This document shows, in pieces, positions 8,651-20,247 of a DNA stretch of 64,000 nt (the first letter of the stretch is position 1; each line of letters opens with the position of its first letter). Origin of the DNA: Amycolatopsis sp. NBC_01480. Lineage in GTDB: Bacteria; Actinomycetota; Actinomycetes; Mycobacteriales; Pseudonocardiaceae. The position numbers and the translations under genes are program-made. The stretch lies in contig NZ_CP109442.1 in NCBI RefSeq assembly GCF_036227205.1, positions 2,666,001 through 2,730,000 of the forward strand, given 5' to 3'. The notes under the pieces were generated by a model, which ran no database searches, was not told where the DNA came from, and worked only from the letters and a program-made list of their open reading frames with translations.

Positions 8651-9223
8651 TCAGCGCGCGCGGGCCGTCGCGAACTCCGCGACCTGCTGTCCGATCAGCC
8701 GCAGGGTGCGCACGCTCTTCTCGTCGGAGGCGCCGCCGGCCTCGTCGAACTTGGTCTCGGCGGAGTTGATGGAAGCACCCAGAGGTGTGGCCCAGCCGCG
8801 CAGCGCGTGCGTGATCGTGCGCAGCTGGTCGAGCGTGGTGACGGCGGCCTGCCAGCCGAAGGCGACGGCGGCGAGGCCGACCGCGCGGCCGTCGAGGTAC
8901 GGGCGGGTGTCCTCGCGCAGGTCCTCGACGTAGTCCAGGGCGTTCTTGACCAGGCCGGACAGCGCGCCGTGGTAACCGGGCGAGACGACGATGACGCCGT
9001 CGGCCCGCCGGATCTCCTCGATCAACCGGGTCGCGCGCTCGTCCCGGTCGGGCAGGGCCGTGTCGTAGAACGGCAGGACGAGCTCCGGGCCGGGGATCAG
9101 CTCGGTGGTGACACCGAGTTCGGCCGCCGCGCCGAGCGCGATCCGCAGGGCGCGCTCGGACTGCGAACCCTCGCGCAGCGAGCCGCCGATCCCGAGCACC
9201 CTGACCGTGTTGGCTGAAGTCAC
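8651..9223 (-). CDS. NADPH-dependent FMN reductase
   Basis: A 190-residue flavodoxin-like reductase of the SsuE/MsuE type. The FMN phosphate loop GIGGSLREGSQSERAL lies near the N-terminus, and SPGYHGALSGLVKNALDYVEDL is the second flavin-binding motif. It would use NAD(P)H to reduce FMN for a partner monooxygenase or to reduce quinones; no partner is adjacent. The GTG start has TAACCT seven bases upstream. Confidence 0.9.
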   Translation of the reverse strand: MTSANTVRVLGIGGSLREGSQSERALRIALGAAAELGVTTELIPGPELVLPFYDTALPDRDERATRLIEEIRRADGVIVVSPGYHGALSGLVKNALDYVEDLREDTRPYLDGRAVGLAAVAFGWQAAVTTLDQLRTITHALRGWATPLGASINSAETKFDEAGGASDEKSVRTLRLIGQQVAEFATARAR

Positions 9224-9410
9224 GCTTTCGAGGTTAACAACTCCACTTAACTGGAGGACCAGGATTTGGAACGGAGTCCTGGGTCACAAGACACAACGAG
9301 CCGGTCCCGTTACTGGAATGGCGGATTGACCGGCGGCACTGCCGGCGCGGAGAGCTGGACCCCGAACCTACTCGCTAGTAACGTCGGCGGTCTCGATGCC
9401 AGGAGGAACG

Positions 9411-10469
9411 ATGGCGATCCCGCCCCAGATCCGTGCCCAGGCCGCCGCCGCCCAGCTGCTGTTCTGGCTGCCGCGCCCCGTCCGGCGGCTGCTCGCCGGC
9501 CCGCCGCTGCGTCTCGACGGCCAGGAGCTCTCCCTCGACGCCCAGCTGCTGCTGCGGCTGCAGAAGCTGAACGGCGGCGGGCTGGTCAACGGCTCGGTGG
9601 CGCAGTCCCGCACGCTGCTCGAGCTGGGCACGCACCTGGTCAACGGCAAGCGGATCGAGCCGGTTTCCGCGCGGGAGATCCAGATCCCGGCCGAAGGCGG
9701 CCCGCTCGACGCGACGCTGTACACCCCGGCCGGGCTGCCCGAGCCGTCCGGGCTGCTGGTGTTCTTCCACGGTGGCGGCTGGGTCGTCGGCAGCCGCGCG
9801 ACCCACGACAACGCCTCCCGCTACCTGGCGAAGCAGGCCGGCGTACGGGTCCTGTCGGTCGAGTACCGGATGGCGCCCGAGCACCCGTTCCCGGCGCCGG
9901 TGAAGGACGCGCTCGCGTCCTTCGCCTACGCGCACGCCAAGGCCGCCGAACTCGGCGCCGACCCGGACCGCATCGCCGTCGGCGGGGACAGCGCGGGCGG
10001 CAACCTGGCCGCGGTCGTGGCGCTGGAGACCACGCGCGCGGGCGGCCCGGCGCCGGCGTTCCAGCTGCTGATCTACCCGGCGGTGGACTTCACCACGCGG
10101 CGGCGCTCGCGGGAGCTGTTCGCCAACGACCTGTTCCTCACCGACGAGTCCATCAAGTGGTTCCAGGGCCACTACGTGCCCGAGGGCACCGATCTGGCCG
10201 ACCCGCGCCTGTCGCCGCTGCTCGCGTCCGACCACAGTGGACTGCCGCCGGCCTTTGTCGTCACCGCCGGGTTCGACCCGTTGCGCGACGAAGGCGAGGC
10301 GTACGCGGAAAAACTGCGCGACGCGGGTGTTCAGGTGGGGCTGAGCCGACAGCCGGACCTGATCCACGGCTTCCTGAACTTCACCGGGGTCGGCAGCCGC
10401 TTCCGCGAAGCCGTTTCCGAGATGGCCGGCGCACTGCGGCTCGGACTGGCCGAGACCAAAACCCGGTAA
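9411..10469 (+). CDS. Alpha/beta hydrolase, hormone-sensitive-lipase family esterase
   Basis: A 352-residue esterase. HGGGW (from His120) forms the oxyanion hole; the triad is Ser194 in GGDSAGGN, Asp289 in GFDPLRDE and His319 in LIHGF. Such enzymes hydrolyse short-chain acyl esters in the cytoplasm. An ATG at 9396 is in frame, but AGGAGG at 9401-9406 stands correctly before the ATG at 9411, so the latter is the start. The next gene begins 10 bases after the stop, and its -10-like element overlaps this stop codon. Confidence 0.92.
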   Translation: MAIPPQIRAQAAAAQLLFWLPRPVRRLLAGPPLRLDGQELSLDAQLLLRLQKLNGGGLVNGSVAQSRTLLELGTHLVNGKRIEPVSAREIQIPAEGGPLDATLYTPAGLPEPSGLLVFFHGGGWVVGSRATHDNASRYLAKQAGVRVLSVEYRMAPEHPFPAPVKDALASFAYAHAKAAELGADPDRIAVGGDSAGGNLAAVVALETTRAGGPAPAFQLLIYPAVDFTTRRRSRELFANDLFLTDESIKWFQGHYVPEGTDLADPRLSPLLASDHSGLPPAFVVTAGFDPLRDEGEAYAEKLRDAGVQVGLSRQPDLIHGFLNFTGVGSRFREAVSEMAGALRLGLAETKTR

Positions 10470-10478
10470 CTTCCCGAC

Positions 10479-10856
10479 ATGACGCACAGCGCGGAAATGC
10501 CCGCAGTGGTGGTCCGGTACTTCGCCGCCGTGAATGCCCGTGACTGGGCCGGAATCGCCGGCTGCTTCACCGAAGACGCCGAATTCTGGATGCTCGGCGC
10601 CCGGACCGCGCACGGAGCGGCGGAGATCGCCGAGCAGCTGCGCAAATCCCTGGAGCCGTTGCCCGAGACGAACGACGAGGTCGTCCGGGTGGCCACCGAC
10701 GGCACGATGGTGCTGGCCGAGCTGGTGTTCCGGGCTCGCACCCCGGCGGGCGAGGCCTTCGAGATGAACGCGGCCGACGTTTTCGAGCTGACTCCCGGCG
10801 GCGAGGCCATCACCCGCGTCTCGAACTGGGCCGGCTCGCCGCGGCAGCGGGGCTGA
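10479..10856 (+). CDS. SnoaL-like/NTF2-fold protein
   Basis: A 125-residue cone-shaped alpha-beta barrel protein. The pattern VVRYFAAVNARDWAGIAGCFTEDAEF near the N-terminus and the DVFELTPGGEAITRVSNW end are typical of SnoaL-like proteins. Members are isomerases, hydrolases or ligand-binding proteins; the reaction here is unknown. TAACTT six bases before the ATG overlaps the stop of the esterase gene, so the gene may have its own leaderless transcript as well as read-through. Confidence 0.8.
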   Translation: MTHSAEMPAVVVRYFAAVNARDWAGIAGCFTEDAEFWMLGARTAHGAAEIAEQLRKSLEPLPETNDEVVRVATDGTMVLAELVFRARTPAGEAFEMNAADVFELTPGGEAITRVSNWAGSPRQRG

Positions 10857-10874
10857 CCAACGGCCTGGGCATAG

Positions 10875-10910
10875 CCGGAGCCTGGCACGGCGAACCGTGC
10901 CAGGCTCCGG
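10875..10910. terminator. Bidirectional terminator between convergent genes
   Basis: A 16-bp perfect stem (CCGGAGCCTGGCACGG and its complement) with a CGAA loop lies between the stops of the SnoaL-like gene and the minus-strand secreted-protein gene. Downstream on the plus strand the sequence runs CCCCCCTTATT. Confidence 0.8.
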
Positions 10911-10937
10911 GTCCCCCCTTATTCCGGGTGTGGCTTC

Positions 10938-11468
10938 TTACTTCCCCGGCACCGGCAACGGCGGGACCGGCAGCGGCAGCGGCGGAACCGCGCCGAGCAG
11001 GCCGCCGAGGATGCCCGTGACCGCGGCGAGCAGGGCCTTGACCAGATCGCTCACGATCTTGAGCGGGCCGGGCAGGTCCGGCAGGGTCGGGACCGGGATC
11101 GGCAGCGGCGGCAGTTGCCGCGCGGTGGCCGTCGGGTCGCCCAGCAGCCGGTTGGACTCGTCCGCCCGCATCTGCGCGGCCGACGAGAGCTGCTGTGTCT
11201 CCGACTGGATGGTGTAGCGCTTACCCGCCGCGAGGTCCGCGAGCACGGGGCTGAGCTTGTCCAAGTCGGCGCGCGTCATGCCGACCTGGCCCGCGTACGC
11301 CACCTTGGTCAGGTCGTCACGCATCTGGAGCACCTGCGCGCCGACGGCTTCGGTGGCGGACGAGCCTTTGCCGCCCACCGGGCTTGCCGAGGCCATCCCC
11401 GCCGTGCCGACGGCCAGCAGACTGCCCGCGGCTACCAAGGCGATGATCCGCCCAATCTTGCCTTTCAT
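10938..11468 (-). CDS. Secreted protein with Pro/Leu-rich C-terminus, unknown function
   Basis: A 176-residue protein. The start ATG at 11468 is set by AGGAGG six bases upstream. The N-terminus is a clear Sec signal peptide (MKGKIGRI, a hydrophobic core, then AGMASASPVG with a cleavage site after ASA). The middle is alpha-helical and charged, and the last 60 residues are hydrophobic with PPLPIPVPTLPDLPGPL and a similar closing repeat. I do not recognise a family. The proline-leucine pattern suggests a wall- or membrane-associated protein. Confidence 0.75.
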   Translation of the reverse strand: MKGKIGRIIALVAAGSLLAVGTAGMASASPVGGKGSSATEAVGAQVLQMRDDLTKVAYAGQVGMTRADLDKLSPVLADLAAGKRYTIQSETQQLSSAAQMRADESNRLLGDPTATARQLPPLPIPVPTLPDLPGPLKIVSDLVKALLAAVTGILGGLLGAVPPLPLPVPPLPVPGK

Positions 11469-11946
11469 TCCTAACCTCCTGGCCTCTGGAGACCTGACGG
11501 GTAAATCGATACTCGCTGTGTCGGGCAAGCACCAGCCGATCACCTGTTGGAGACCTTTTCTAACCCTTACGTGCCGAATCCGGAAAAGGTGAACTGGCCC
11601 GCAATTGATTAACGTGGACAGCTTGCCCATCCCCCTGTTGATCATGAAACCAATCCTGAATCTGACTCGTTGTAATCAGATTCCCTGAATGGCCTAGTCG
11701 TCCACTCGAACGGGCGTATTGCGTGATCGTTTACCTGCATCACTCCGTCGGACTGCGTGTCGCCACTGCTCCAGACGGGGCGTCCCCCACGTACGCACCG
11801 CCACCGGTGGACTAGTCGATAACGGGCCGATCATCGCGCCGACCAGGCATCCGACCCGGTGGAAAACACAGAGCGCCCGGCACGCGAGTACGTGCCGGGC
11901 CGCTCGCTCCGTGGTGGGAGCCTGAATGCGGAAAAAGCTTCAGGAA
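11469..11946. other. Gene-free region between the secreted-protein gene and katA
   Basis: About 480 bases with no convincing gene. It holds the promoter side of the secreted-protein gene and the katA terminator near its right end. The section around 11560-11720 is AT-richer than its surroundings and includes TTGATTAACG and GTTGTAATC. No repeat or RNA gene is recognised. Confidence 0.5.
11875..11900 (-). terminator. katA terminator
   Basis: A 10-bp stem GCCCGGCACG/CGTGCCGGGC with a six-base loop lies 46 bases beyond the katA stop codon on the minus strand. Confidence 0.7.
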
Positions 11947-13389
11947 TTACTTCGTGAAGGCTTCCGCCACCTTGTCGCCGAGGTCCTTGTCGACGTTGCG
12001 CCAGTATTCGAAGACCCGCTCCAGCACCGGCCGGGAAACGTCGTTCGAGGCGTGGCCGATGATGTTCCCGGCCAGCCGCTCGCGCTGCGCGTCGTCCAGC
12101 ACGTCGCGGACCATGGTGCCCGCCTGGCCGAAGTCGTCGTCCTCCGCGTGGAGCCGATAAGCGGAGCGGATGACCTCGTCCTCGACGCCGTAGGCCGTCG
12201 TGGTCTCGGCCGCGACCGCCGCGTCGGCGTGCGGGCCGCCGAACGAGTTGGGCGCGTACACCGGGTCGCCCGGGTTGTTGTAGCGCATCGCGCCGTCGCG
12301 CGAGTAGCTGTTCACCGGCGCCGTCGCCGCGTTGACCGGCAGCTGCGTGTAGTTCGCGCCGATGCGGTAGCGGTGCGCGTCCGGGTAGGCGAACAGGCGG
12401 CCCTGCAGCATCTTGTCCGGCGACGGACCGATGCCCGGCACCAGGTTCGACGGCTCGAACGCGGCCTGCTCGATCTCGGCGAAGTAGTTCGACGGGTTCC
12501 GGTCCAGCACGTAGCGGCCGACCTTGATCAGCGGGTAGTCGCCGTGCGGCCACACCTTGGTCAGGTCGAACGGGTTGAAGCGGTAGGCCGCGGCTTCCTC
12601 GAAGGGCATCACCTGGACGTGCAGCGTCCAGCTGGGATGGTTGCCCTGCTTGATGTTCCGGTACAGGTCGGCGATGTGGTGGTCGGCGTTCTCGCCGGCC
12701 AGGCGGTCGGCGTCGGCCTGGCTCAGGTAGCCGATGCCCTGGTCGGTCTTGAAGTGGTACTTCACCCAGAACTTCTCGCCGCCGGCGTTCTCCCACAGAT
12801 AGGTGTGCGAGGAATAGCCGTTCATCTCGCGCCAGCTGGACGGGATGCCGCGGTCGCCCATCAGCCAGGTCACCTGGTGCGCCGACTCGGGGCGCAGCGT
12901 CCAGAAGTCCCACTGGATGTCGTGGTCGCGCAGGTGGTTGTCGGCGCGGCGCTTCTGCGAGTGGATGAAGTCCGGGAACTTGATCGGGTCGCGGATGAAG
13001 AACACCGGGGTGTTGTTGCCGACGAGGTCGTAGTTGCCCTCGGGGGTGTAGAACTTCACCGCGAAACCGCGCGGGTCGCGCCAGGTGTCGGGCGAGCCGC
13101 TCTCCCCGGCCACGGTCGAGAACCGGATCAGGCTCTCGGTGCGCACGCCGGGCTGGAACAGCGCGGCCTTGGTGAACTGGCTGACGTCCTCGGTCACCTC
13201 GAGGAAGCCGAACGCGCCGCCGCCCTTGGCGTGCACCACCCGCTCGGGCACGCGCTCGCGGTTGAACTGCGCGTTCTTCTCGATCAGGTAGTGGTCCTGC
13301 AGCAGGATCGGGCCGTTGGCGCCGATGGTCAGCGAATCGTTGTCGCTGGCGACCGGGATGCCGACGTTGTTGGTGGTCGGCTTGCTCAC
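11947..13389 (-). CDS. katA: Monofunctional haem catalase
   Basis: A 480-residue small-subunit (clade 3-like) catalase that splits hydrogen peroxide to water and oxygen. The catalytic His is in RVVHAKGGGAFG, the distal Asn in YDLVGNNTPVFFIRD, and the haem-ligand tyrosine is Tyr335 in RLFAYPDAHRYR. No C-terminal flavodoxin-like domain is present. The GTG start overlaps the stop codon of furA (GTGA), with GAGGAGG upstream, so translation is coupled to the regulator. Expression should rise when FurA senses peroxide. Confidence 0.96.
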   Translation of the reverse strand: MSKPTTNNVGIPVASDNDSLTIGANGPILLQDHYLIEKNAQFNRERVPERVVHAKGGGAFGFLEVTEDVSQFTKAALFQPGVRTESLIRFSTVAGESGSPDTWRDPRGFAVKFYTPEGNYDLVGNNTPVFFIRDPIKFPDFIHSQKRRADNHLRDHDIQWDFWTLRPESAHQVTWLMGDRGIPSSWREMNGYSSHTYLWENAGGEKFWVKYHFKTDQGIGYLSQADADRLAGENADHHIADLYRNIKQGNHPSWTLHVQVMPFEEAAAYRFNPFDLTKVWPHGDYPLIKVGRYVLDRNPSNYFAEIEQAAFEPSNLVPGIGPSPDKMLQGRLFAYPDAHRYRIGANYTQLPVNAATAPVNSYSRDGAMRYNNPGDPVYAPNSFGGPHADAAVAAETTTAYGVEDEVIRSAYRLHAEDDDFGQAGTMVRDVLDDAQRERLAGNIIGHASNDVSRPVLERVFEYWRNVDKDLGDKVAEAFTK

Positions 13390-13832
13390 GTCGAAACCTC
13401 CTCGTGGTGGTGGGTGGCGCAGTCCGGGCACAGGCCCCAGAAGACGACTTCCGCCTCGTCGATCACGAAGCCCGCCGCGCCCGGGGGCTCCAGGCACGGC
13501 GCCGGGCCGTCGATGCCGTCGACGTCCTCGGTGCGGCCGCACCCGCGGCAGACCAGGTGGTGGTGGTTGTCGCCGGTCCGCGTCTCGAACCGCGCCGGGT
13601 GCCCGGCGGGCTCGATGCGCCGCACCAGTTCCGCCCCGGCACAGGCGGCGAGCACGTCGTAAACGGCCTGCGTGGAGACCGAGCCCAGCAGCTCGCGCAC
13701 GCCCGCCGCGACCTCGTCGGCCGTGGTGTGGGGGTGCGACGCGAGCCATTCGAGCACAGCGACCCGCGGCCCGGTGACCCGCAGGCCGGCCGAGCGGAGC
13801 CGTCGTCGGACGGGGTTTTCCTGGTGTGGCAT
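13386..13832 (-). CDS. furA: FUR-family peroxide-responsive repressor (FurA/CatR type)
   Basis: A 148-residue Fur-family regulator. The winged helix covers about residues 10-75 (LRSAGLRVTGPRVAVLEWL). The metal-sensing region follows, with HHHLVCRGCGR, a CxxC pair, and a second CPDC pair near the C-terminus that should hold structural zinc. The gene is immediately upstream of, and overlaps, katA, the arrangement known for FurA-KatG and CatR-CatA, where the repressor controls its own operon and is inactivated by peroxide. A TTGACT -35-like element lies at 13863-13868. Confidence 0.92.
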   Translation of the reverse strand: MPHQENPVRRRLRSAGLRVTGPRVAVLEWLASHPHTTADEVAAGVRELLGSVSTQAVYDVLAACAGAELVRRIEPAGHPARFETRTGDNHHHLVCRGCGRTEDVDGIDGPAPCLEPPGAAGFVIDEAEVVFWGLCPDCATHHHEEVST

Positions 13833-13972
13833 GACCAGCCCAGCTTGCTCGTTAATCTGGAATGAGTCAAGAAAACACTCCGAGTGGGTGACCCACGCCG
13901 CTCGTGGGCTCAGCGGGGCAGACGGCTCCCACCCGGATAAGAAGTTGCACGCGCGTACCAGGATTTGCTCTC

Positions 13973-15196
13973 ATGAAGTACGTGCCGTTCACGCCGTACC
14001 GCCGGGTCCTCACGCTGCCGCGGGTCCGCCCCTCGATGGCGCTCATGTTCTTCGCCCGCCTGCCGATGACGATGACGGGCGTGACGCCGACCTTGTACGT
14101 GGTCAGCAACCTGGGCCACGGCTACGGCGCGGCCGGGATCGTCGGCGCGGCCTCCACCCTCGGCATGGCGCTCGGCGCGCCGCTGCTCGGGCGGTCCATC
14201 GACCGATACGGCCTGCGCCCGGTGGTCGGGGTGTGCGGGGTGACGTCCACCGCCTTCTGGATCGCGGTGCCGCACCTTTCTTATGCGGTGCTGGTGGTCT
14301 GCGCGCTGCCGGCGGGCTTCCTGTCGGTGCCCGCGGGGTCGCTGGCCCGGCAGATCCTCGCCGCGCTGGTGCCCGCGGAGCAGCGGCGCGCGGCCTACTC
14401 GCTGGACACGATCCTGGTCGAGGCGTCGTTCATGATCGGCCCGGCGGCGGGCATCGCCGCCATCACCTCGCTGTCCGCGACGGTGACGCTGAGCGGGATC
14501 GGCGCCATCTTCGGCGTCACGGCGCTGCTGATCTTCCTGCTGAACCCGCCGATCCGGAACGAGGACGAGCTCGCCCCGGTCGGCTCCGTCCGGCCGCCGC
14601 TGCGGTCGTGGCTGTCGGGCCGTCTGCTCGCGACGCTGCTGGTCGCGGCGGGCACGCTGTTCTGCCTGGTCGGCACGGAGGTCGCGACGCTGGCGGCGCT
14701 GCGCTCCAACGGTGACGTCAGCTGGACCGGGCTGGTCATCGTGGTGATGTGCGCGGCTTCGATGGCCGGCGGGATCGTGCACGGCGCCGTGAAACGCTCG
14801 CTGCCCCAAGGCGTGCTGATGCTGCTGCTCGCCCTGCTGGTGCTGCCGGTCGGCCTCGCGGACCAGCCGTGGTGGCTGCTGATGCTGGTGCTGATCCCGA
14901 CCAACCTGCTGTGCGCCCCCACGCTCGCGGCCACCACGGAAACCGTGAGCTCCATCGCACCCCCGGCCGTCCGCGGCGAGGCGATGGGCCTGCAGGACGC
15001 GTCCACCCGGCTCGGCCTGGCGCTCGGCAGCCCGGTGGTCGGCTTCGCGATCGACCACTCGAGCCCCGCGTGGGGCTTCTTCGCGGCGGGCGCGGGCGGG
15101 CTGGTGCTGGCGGCGTTCGGGCTGCTGTGGACGCGCCGTCGTCGGCCGGCCGCTGTCACCCCGGCGCTGGCCGCGGCCGTTCGCGCGCGGCGCTGA
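13973..15196 (+). CDS. MFS transporter, 12 membrane segments
   Basis: A 407-residue hydrophobic protein with about 12 predicted membrane helices in two halves. The GRSIDRYGLRPVVG loop after helix 2 is the MFS motif A, and GSPVVGFAIDHSS repeats a related pattern near helix 11. It is probably a drug/metabolite efflux protein, but the substrate is not readable. The frame is open upstream; the ATG at 13973 puts a charged N-terminus directly before the first helix. The lipoprotein gene ends one base after its stop, on the other strand. Confidence 0.85.
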   Translation: MKYVPFTPYRRVLTLPRVRPSMALMFFARLPMTMTGVTPTLYVVSNLGHGYGAAGIVGAASTLGMALGAPLLGRSIDRYGLRPVVGVCGVTSTAFWIAVPHLSYAVLVVCALPAGFLSVPAGSLARQILAALVPAEQRRAAYSLDTILVEASFMIGPAAGIAAITSLSATVTLSGIGAIFGVTALLIFLLNPPIRNEDELAPVGSVRPPLRSWLSGRLLATLLVAAGTLFCLVGTEVATLAALRSNGDVSWTGLVIVVMCAASMAGGIVHGAVKRSLPQGVLMLLLALLVLPVGLADQPWWLLMLVLIPTNLLCAPTLAATTETVSSIAPPAVRGEAMGLQDASTRLGLALGSPVVGFAIDHSSPAWGFFAAGAGGLVLAAFGLLWTRRRRPAAVTPALAAAVRARR

Positions 15197-15197
15197 A

Positions 15198-15575
15198 TCA
15201 GCTACAGGCTTTACGCAGCGCGTCCAGCTTCGCGACGTTCCGCTTCGCCCAGGCGGCGACCACCCCGGCGTCCTCGATGTGCTCCTTCTGCACCTGGACG
15301 TAGGAGTCGGCCATGCCGAGCAGGGCGTTCTTGACGTCGTTGTCCTGCACGTTCGAGGCCAGCGAGCGCAGGCGCTGTTCCTTGTCCTGCGCGCGTTCCT
15401 TGAGCTTGGCCGGGTCGACCAGCGGGTTCAGGTCCGCGAGGCCGAGCGCCTGCGTGCACGTGCTGACCTTGTCGGCGGTCGAGTTCGCCGTGTCCACCGC
15501 CGTGTTCACCTGGTCGCAGCCGGCCAGCAACGCCCCCGCGGCCGCCAGCGCGGCCACCGCTCCCCACCTCGTCAT
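15198..15575 (-). CDS. Small lipoprotein, unknown function
   Basis: A 125-residue protein with a lipoprotein signal: MTRWGAV, a hydrophobic core and the lipobox LLAGC. The mature part is helical with many Lys/Asp/Gln and contains three further cysteines. No family is recognised. TACCCT stands seven bases before the ATG. It is convergent with the MFS gene with no spacer for a terminator. Confidence 0.75.
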   Translation of the reverse strand: MTRWGAVAALAAAGALLAGCDQVNTAVDTANSTADKVSTCTQALGLADLNPLVDPAKLKERAQDKEQRLRSLASNVQDNDVKNALLGMADSYVQVQKEHIEDAGVVAAWAKRNVAKLDALRKACS

Positions 15576-15636
15576 GAGCGCCAGGGTAGCGGTCCCGCGG
15601 CCGGCACGGCGGGGTTCCGTGCCGGCCGCGAGGCCC

Positions 15637-16827
15637 CTAACCCTTGACGCAGACCACCTGCTTGAGGTGCGCGACCACCTCGACGAGGTCCGTCTGCGCC
15701 TTGATCACCGTCTCGATGTCCTTGTACGCGGCCGGAATCTCGTCGACCACGCCCGAGTCCTTACGGCATTCGACGCCTTCGGTCTGCGCCGCGAGGTCGG
15801 CCGCGGTGAACGTCTTCTTGGCCTTGTTCCGCGACATCCGGCGCCCGGCCCCGTGTGAAGCCGACTCGAACGACGACGTGTTTCCCAGCCCCCGCACGAT
15901 GTACGAGCCGGTGCCCATGCTGCCCGGGATGATCCCGAGGTCGCCGTGCCCCGCGCGGATCGCGCCCTTGCGGGTGACGAGCAGGTCGACGCCGTCGTAG
16001 GTCTCCTCGGCGACGTAGTTGTGGTGGCAGCTGATGGCGTCGTCGTAAGTGGTCCCGGGGACCACCTCGGCGACGGCCAGCTTCACCAGCGCGACCATCG
16101 TGGCCCGGTTGCGCGCCGCGTAGTCCTGCGCCCAGAACAGGTCGCGCCGGTAGGCCTGCATCTCCGGCGTGCCCGCGACGAACACCGACAGGTCGGGGTC
16201 CGGCAGGTCCTGGTTGTGCGGCAGCTTCCGCGCGACGGCCATGTGCCGTTCCGCCAGCTCCTTGCCGATGTTCCGGGAACCGGAGTGCAGCATCAGCCAG
16301 ACGCGGTCTTCGTCGTCGCCGCCCTGCTCGAGGCAGACCTCGATGAAGTGGTTGCCGCCGCCGAGGCTGCCGATCTGGCGGGCCGCCCGGTCACCCAGCT
16401 CCTGGACGCCCTGGTGGAGGTCGCCGAACGACTTCCAGAACGCGTCCCAGCCGCCGACGCCGTGCACCTTGGCCGGGTTGACGGGCGTCTTGTGCAGCCC
16501 GAACCCGACGGGCACGGCCGACTCGATGCGCCGCCGCAGCCGGCTGAGGTCGTCCGGCAGGTCCGCCGCCGTGAGCGAGGTGCGGACCGCGCTCATCCCG
16601 CACCCGATGTCGACGCCGACCGCGGCCGGGGAAACCGCGTCCCGCATGGCGATCACACTGCCCACGGTCGCGCCCTTGCCGTAATGGACGTCGGGCATCA
16701 CCGCGACACCGTGCACCCACGGCAGGTTGGCGACGTTGCGCAGCTGTCGCATGGCCTGATCTTCGACCGACGCGGGGTCCGCCCACATCCGGATCGGCAC
16801 GCGTGCGCCTTCGACCGCCGTGTACAT
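15637..16827 (-). CDS. rtcB: RNA-splicing ligase RtcB
   Basis: A 396-residue GTP- and manganese-dependent RNA ligase that joins 2',3'-cyclic phosphate or 3'-phosphate ends to 5'-OH ends. Motifs: MPDVHYGKGATVGSV, GVDIGCGM (metal-binding Cys), GGGNHFIE, HSGSRNIG, SCHHNY and the guanylylated histidine His325 in SHGAGRRMSR. The frame also allows a TTG start at 16851, but a purine-rich ribosome site (AGGAAAGGAAAG) precedes the ATG at 16827. No archease or RtcR regulator is adjacent. Its likely task is RNA repair. Confidence 0.94.
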   Translation of the reverse strand: MYTAVEGARVPIRMWADPASVEDQAMRQLRNVANLPWVHGVAVMPDVHYGKGATVGSVIAMRDAVSPAAVGVDIGCGMSAVRTSLTAADLPDDLSRLRRRIESAVPVGFGLHKTPVNPAKVHGVGGWDAFWKSFGDLHQGVQELGDRAARQIGSLGGGNHFIEVCLEQGGDDEDRVWLMLHSGSRNIGKELAERHMAVARKLPHNQDLPDPDLSVFVAGTPEMQAYRRDLFWAQDYAARNRATMVALVKLAVAEVVPGTTYDDAISCHHNYVAEETYDGVDLLVTRKGAIRAGHGDLGIIPGSMGTGSYIVRGLGNTSSFESASHGAGRRMSRNKAKKTFTAADLAAQTEGVECRKDSGVVDEIPAAYKDIETVIKAQTDLVEVVAHLKQVVCVKG

Positions 16828-17014
16828 GACTTTCCTTTCCTGAAGGGACAACGGCGTTCAGCATCCCCTGCCGCGGTGGGCCGGACAAGCGAATTCCGGA
16901 GGTCCGTCCACATCGGAACGAAGCGTGCGGACGGTCAGGCCGTGGACGGCATCAGCACGGCGTCGTTGCCGGTGGCCGACCGCATTTCGCCTGGCCAACG
17001 GGCCGCACAACGAA

Positions 17015-17043
17015 GGCCCCGCACCGGAATCCGGTGCGGGGCC
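17015..17043 (-). terminator. Terminator of the lysC-asd operon
   Basis: A perfect 13-bp stem GGCCCCGCACCGG/CCGGTGCGGGGCC with loop AAT lies 16 bases after the asd stop codon. Confidence 0.85.
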
Positions 17044-17058
17044 GACGATGCCGACGAA

Positions 17059-19364
<2,306 letters not shown>

Positions 19365-19439
19365 GCCCGAACCTCCTTGACGGGCCGGGTCTGCTCCTGG
19401 TGGGCACCGAGGAGCCCCCGCGTCCCTTCATTTGGGAAA

Positions 19440-19445
19440 AGCCTA
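19440..19445 (-). promoter_or_regulatory. Candidate -10 element of the lysC-asd operon
   Basis: TAGGCT on the minus strand, 75 bases upstream of the lysC start. It matches the hexamer used before several leaderless genes in this window. No clear -35 is seen. Confidence 0.45.
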
Positions 19446-19587
19446 CCGGGGCCGTCGCCGCCCGCCACCCCATCGAGTGGTGTCCGCCACCGTTCGAGGC
19501 CCATTCGGAAGTAAATCTTCCTTAACGCCACCGAAATACTCGGAGCCCTTTCGCCGGAGTGATAGAGAGCACTACGCCGGTACTACG

Positions 19588-20190
19588 GTGCTTTCCGTGC
19601 GCAAAACCGCCGAGACGAGCGTCCCCCTCACGCCGGCCATCGCCGAGCGCTGGAGCCCCCGCGCCTTCGACGCCGGGGCCGAGCTGACCGGGCCGCAGCT
19701 GACCGCCCTGCTGGAGGCCGCCCGCTGGGCGCCGTCCTTCGGCAACACCCAGCCGGCCCGTTATCTGGCCGGCCGCCGCGGCGAGCGCGCGTTCACCCTG
19801 ATCCTCGAGGCGCTGAACTCGGGGAACCAGGCGTGGGCGTTCCGCGCCAGCGCGCTGCTGATCGGCGTGATGGTGACCACGAATGAGAAGGGCGACATCC
19901 CGTACGCCGAGTACGGCCTCGGCATGGCGAGCGAGAACCTGGTGCTGCAGGCCGTCGAGCTGGGGCTGGTCGCGCACCAGATGGCCGGCTTCTCCGCCGA
20001 CGCCGTGCGCTCCTCGTTCGGGCTGCCCGATCACGCCGTGCCGCGGATCGCCATCGCCGTCGGCTCGCTCGCCGACGCGTCGGTGCTGGAGGACGAGCGG
20101 CGCATCGCGCGGGAGCTGGCGCCGCGGGAACGGCTGCCGCTGAGCGAGTTCGCGTTCGGCGAAGGCTGGGGCAACCCCGCCCTTCCGTGA
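19588..20190 (+). CDS. Nitroreductase-family protein
   Basis: A 200-residue FMN-dependent oxidoreductase of the nitroreductase fold. RWSPRAFD and ALLEAARWAPSFGNTQPARYL are the N-terminal flavin-binding signature, and GMASENLVLQAVELGL with GLPDHAVPRIAIAVG form the rest of the pocket. It reduces nitro compounds, quinones or flavins with NAD(P)H. The start is uncertain: GTG 19588 or GTG 19597; neither has a good ribosome site. It is divergent from lysC. Confidence 0.85.
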   Translation: MLSVRKTAETSVPLTPAIAERWSPRAFDAGAELTGPQLTALLEAARWAPSFGNTQPARYLAGRRGERAFTLILEALNSGNQAWAFRASALLIGVMVTTNEKGDIPYAEYGLGMASENLVLQAVELGLVAHQMAGFSADAVRSSFGLPDHAVPRIAIAVGSLADASVLEDERRIARELAPRERLPLSEFAFGEGWGNPALP

Positions 20191-20247
20191 CAGACCGCTA
20201 CCGCAAACGCTTGCCTGCCCCGTTCACGGCCTTGGTCATGGCGGGGT

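Noticed and set aside
19365..19445. Lysine riboswitch in the lysC leader
   Set aside because: The leader is only about 70 bases, too short for the lysine riboswitch, and no part of its conserved core is seen.
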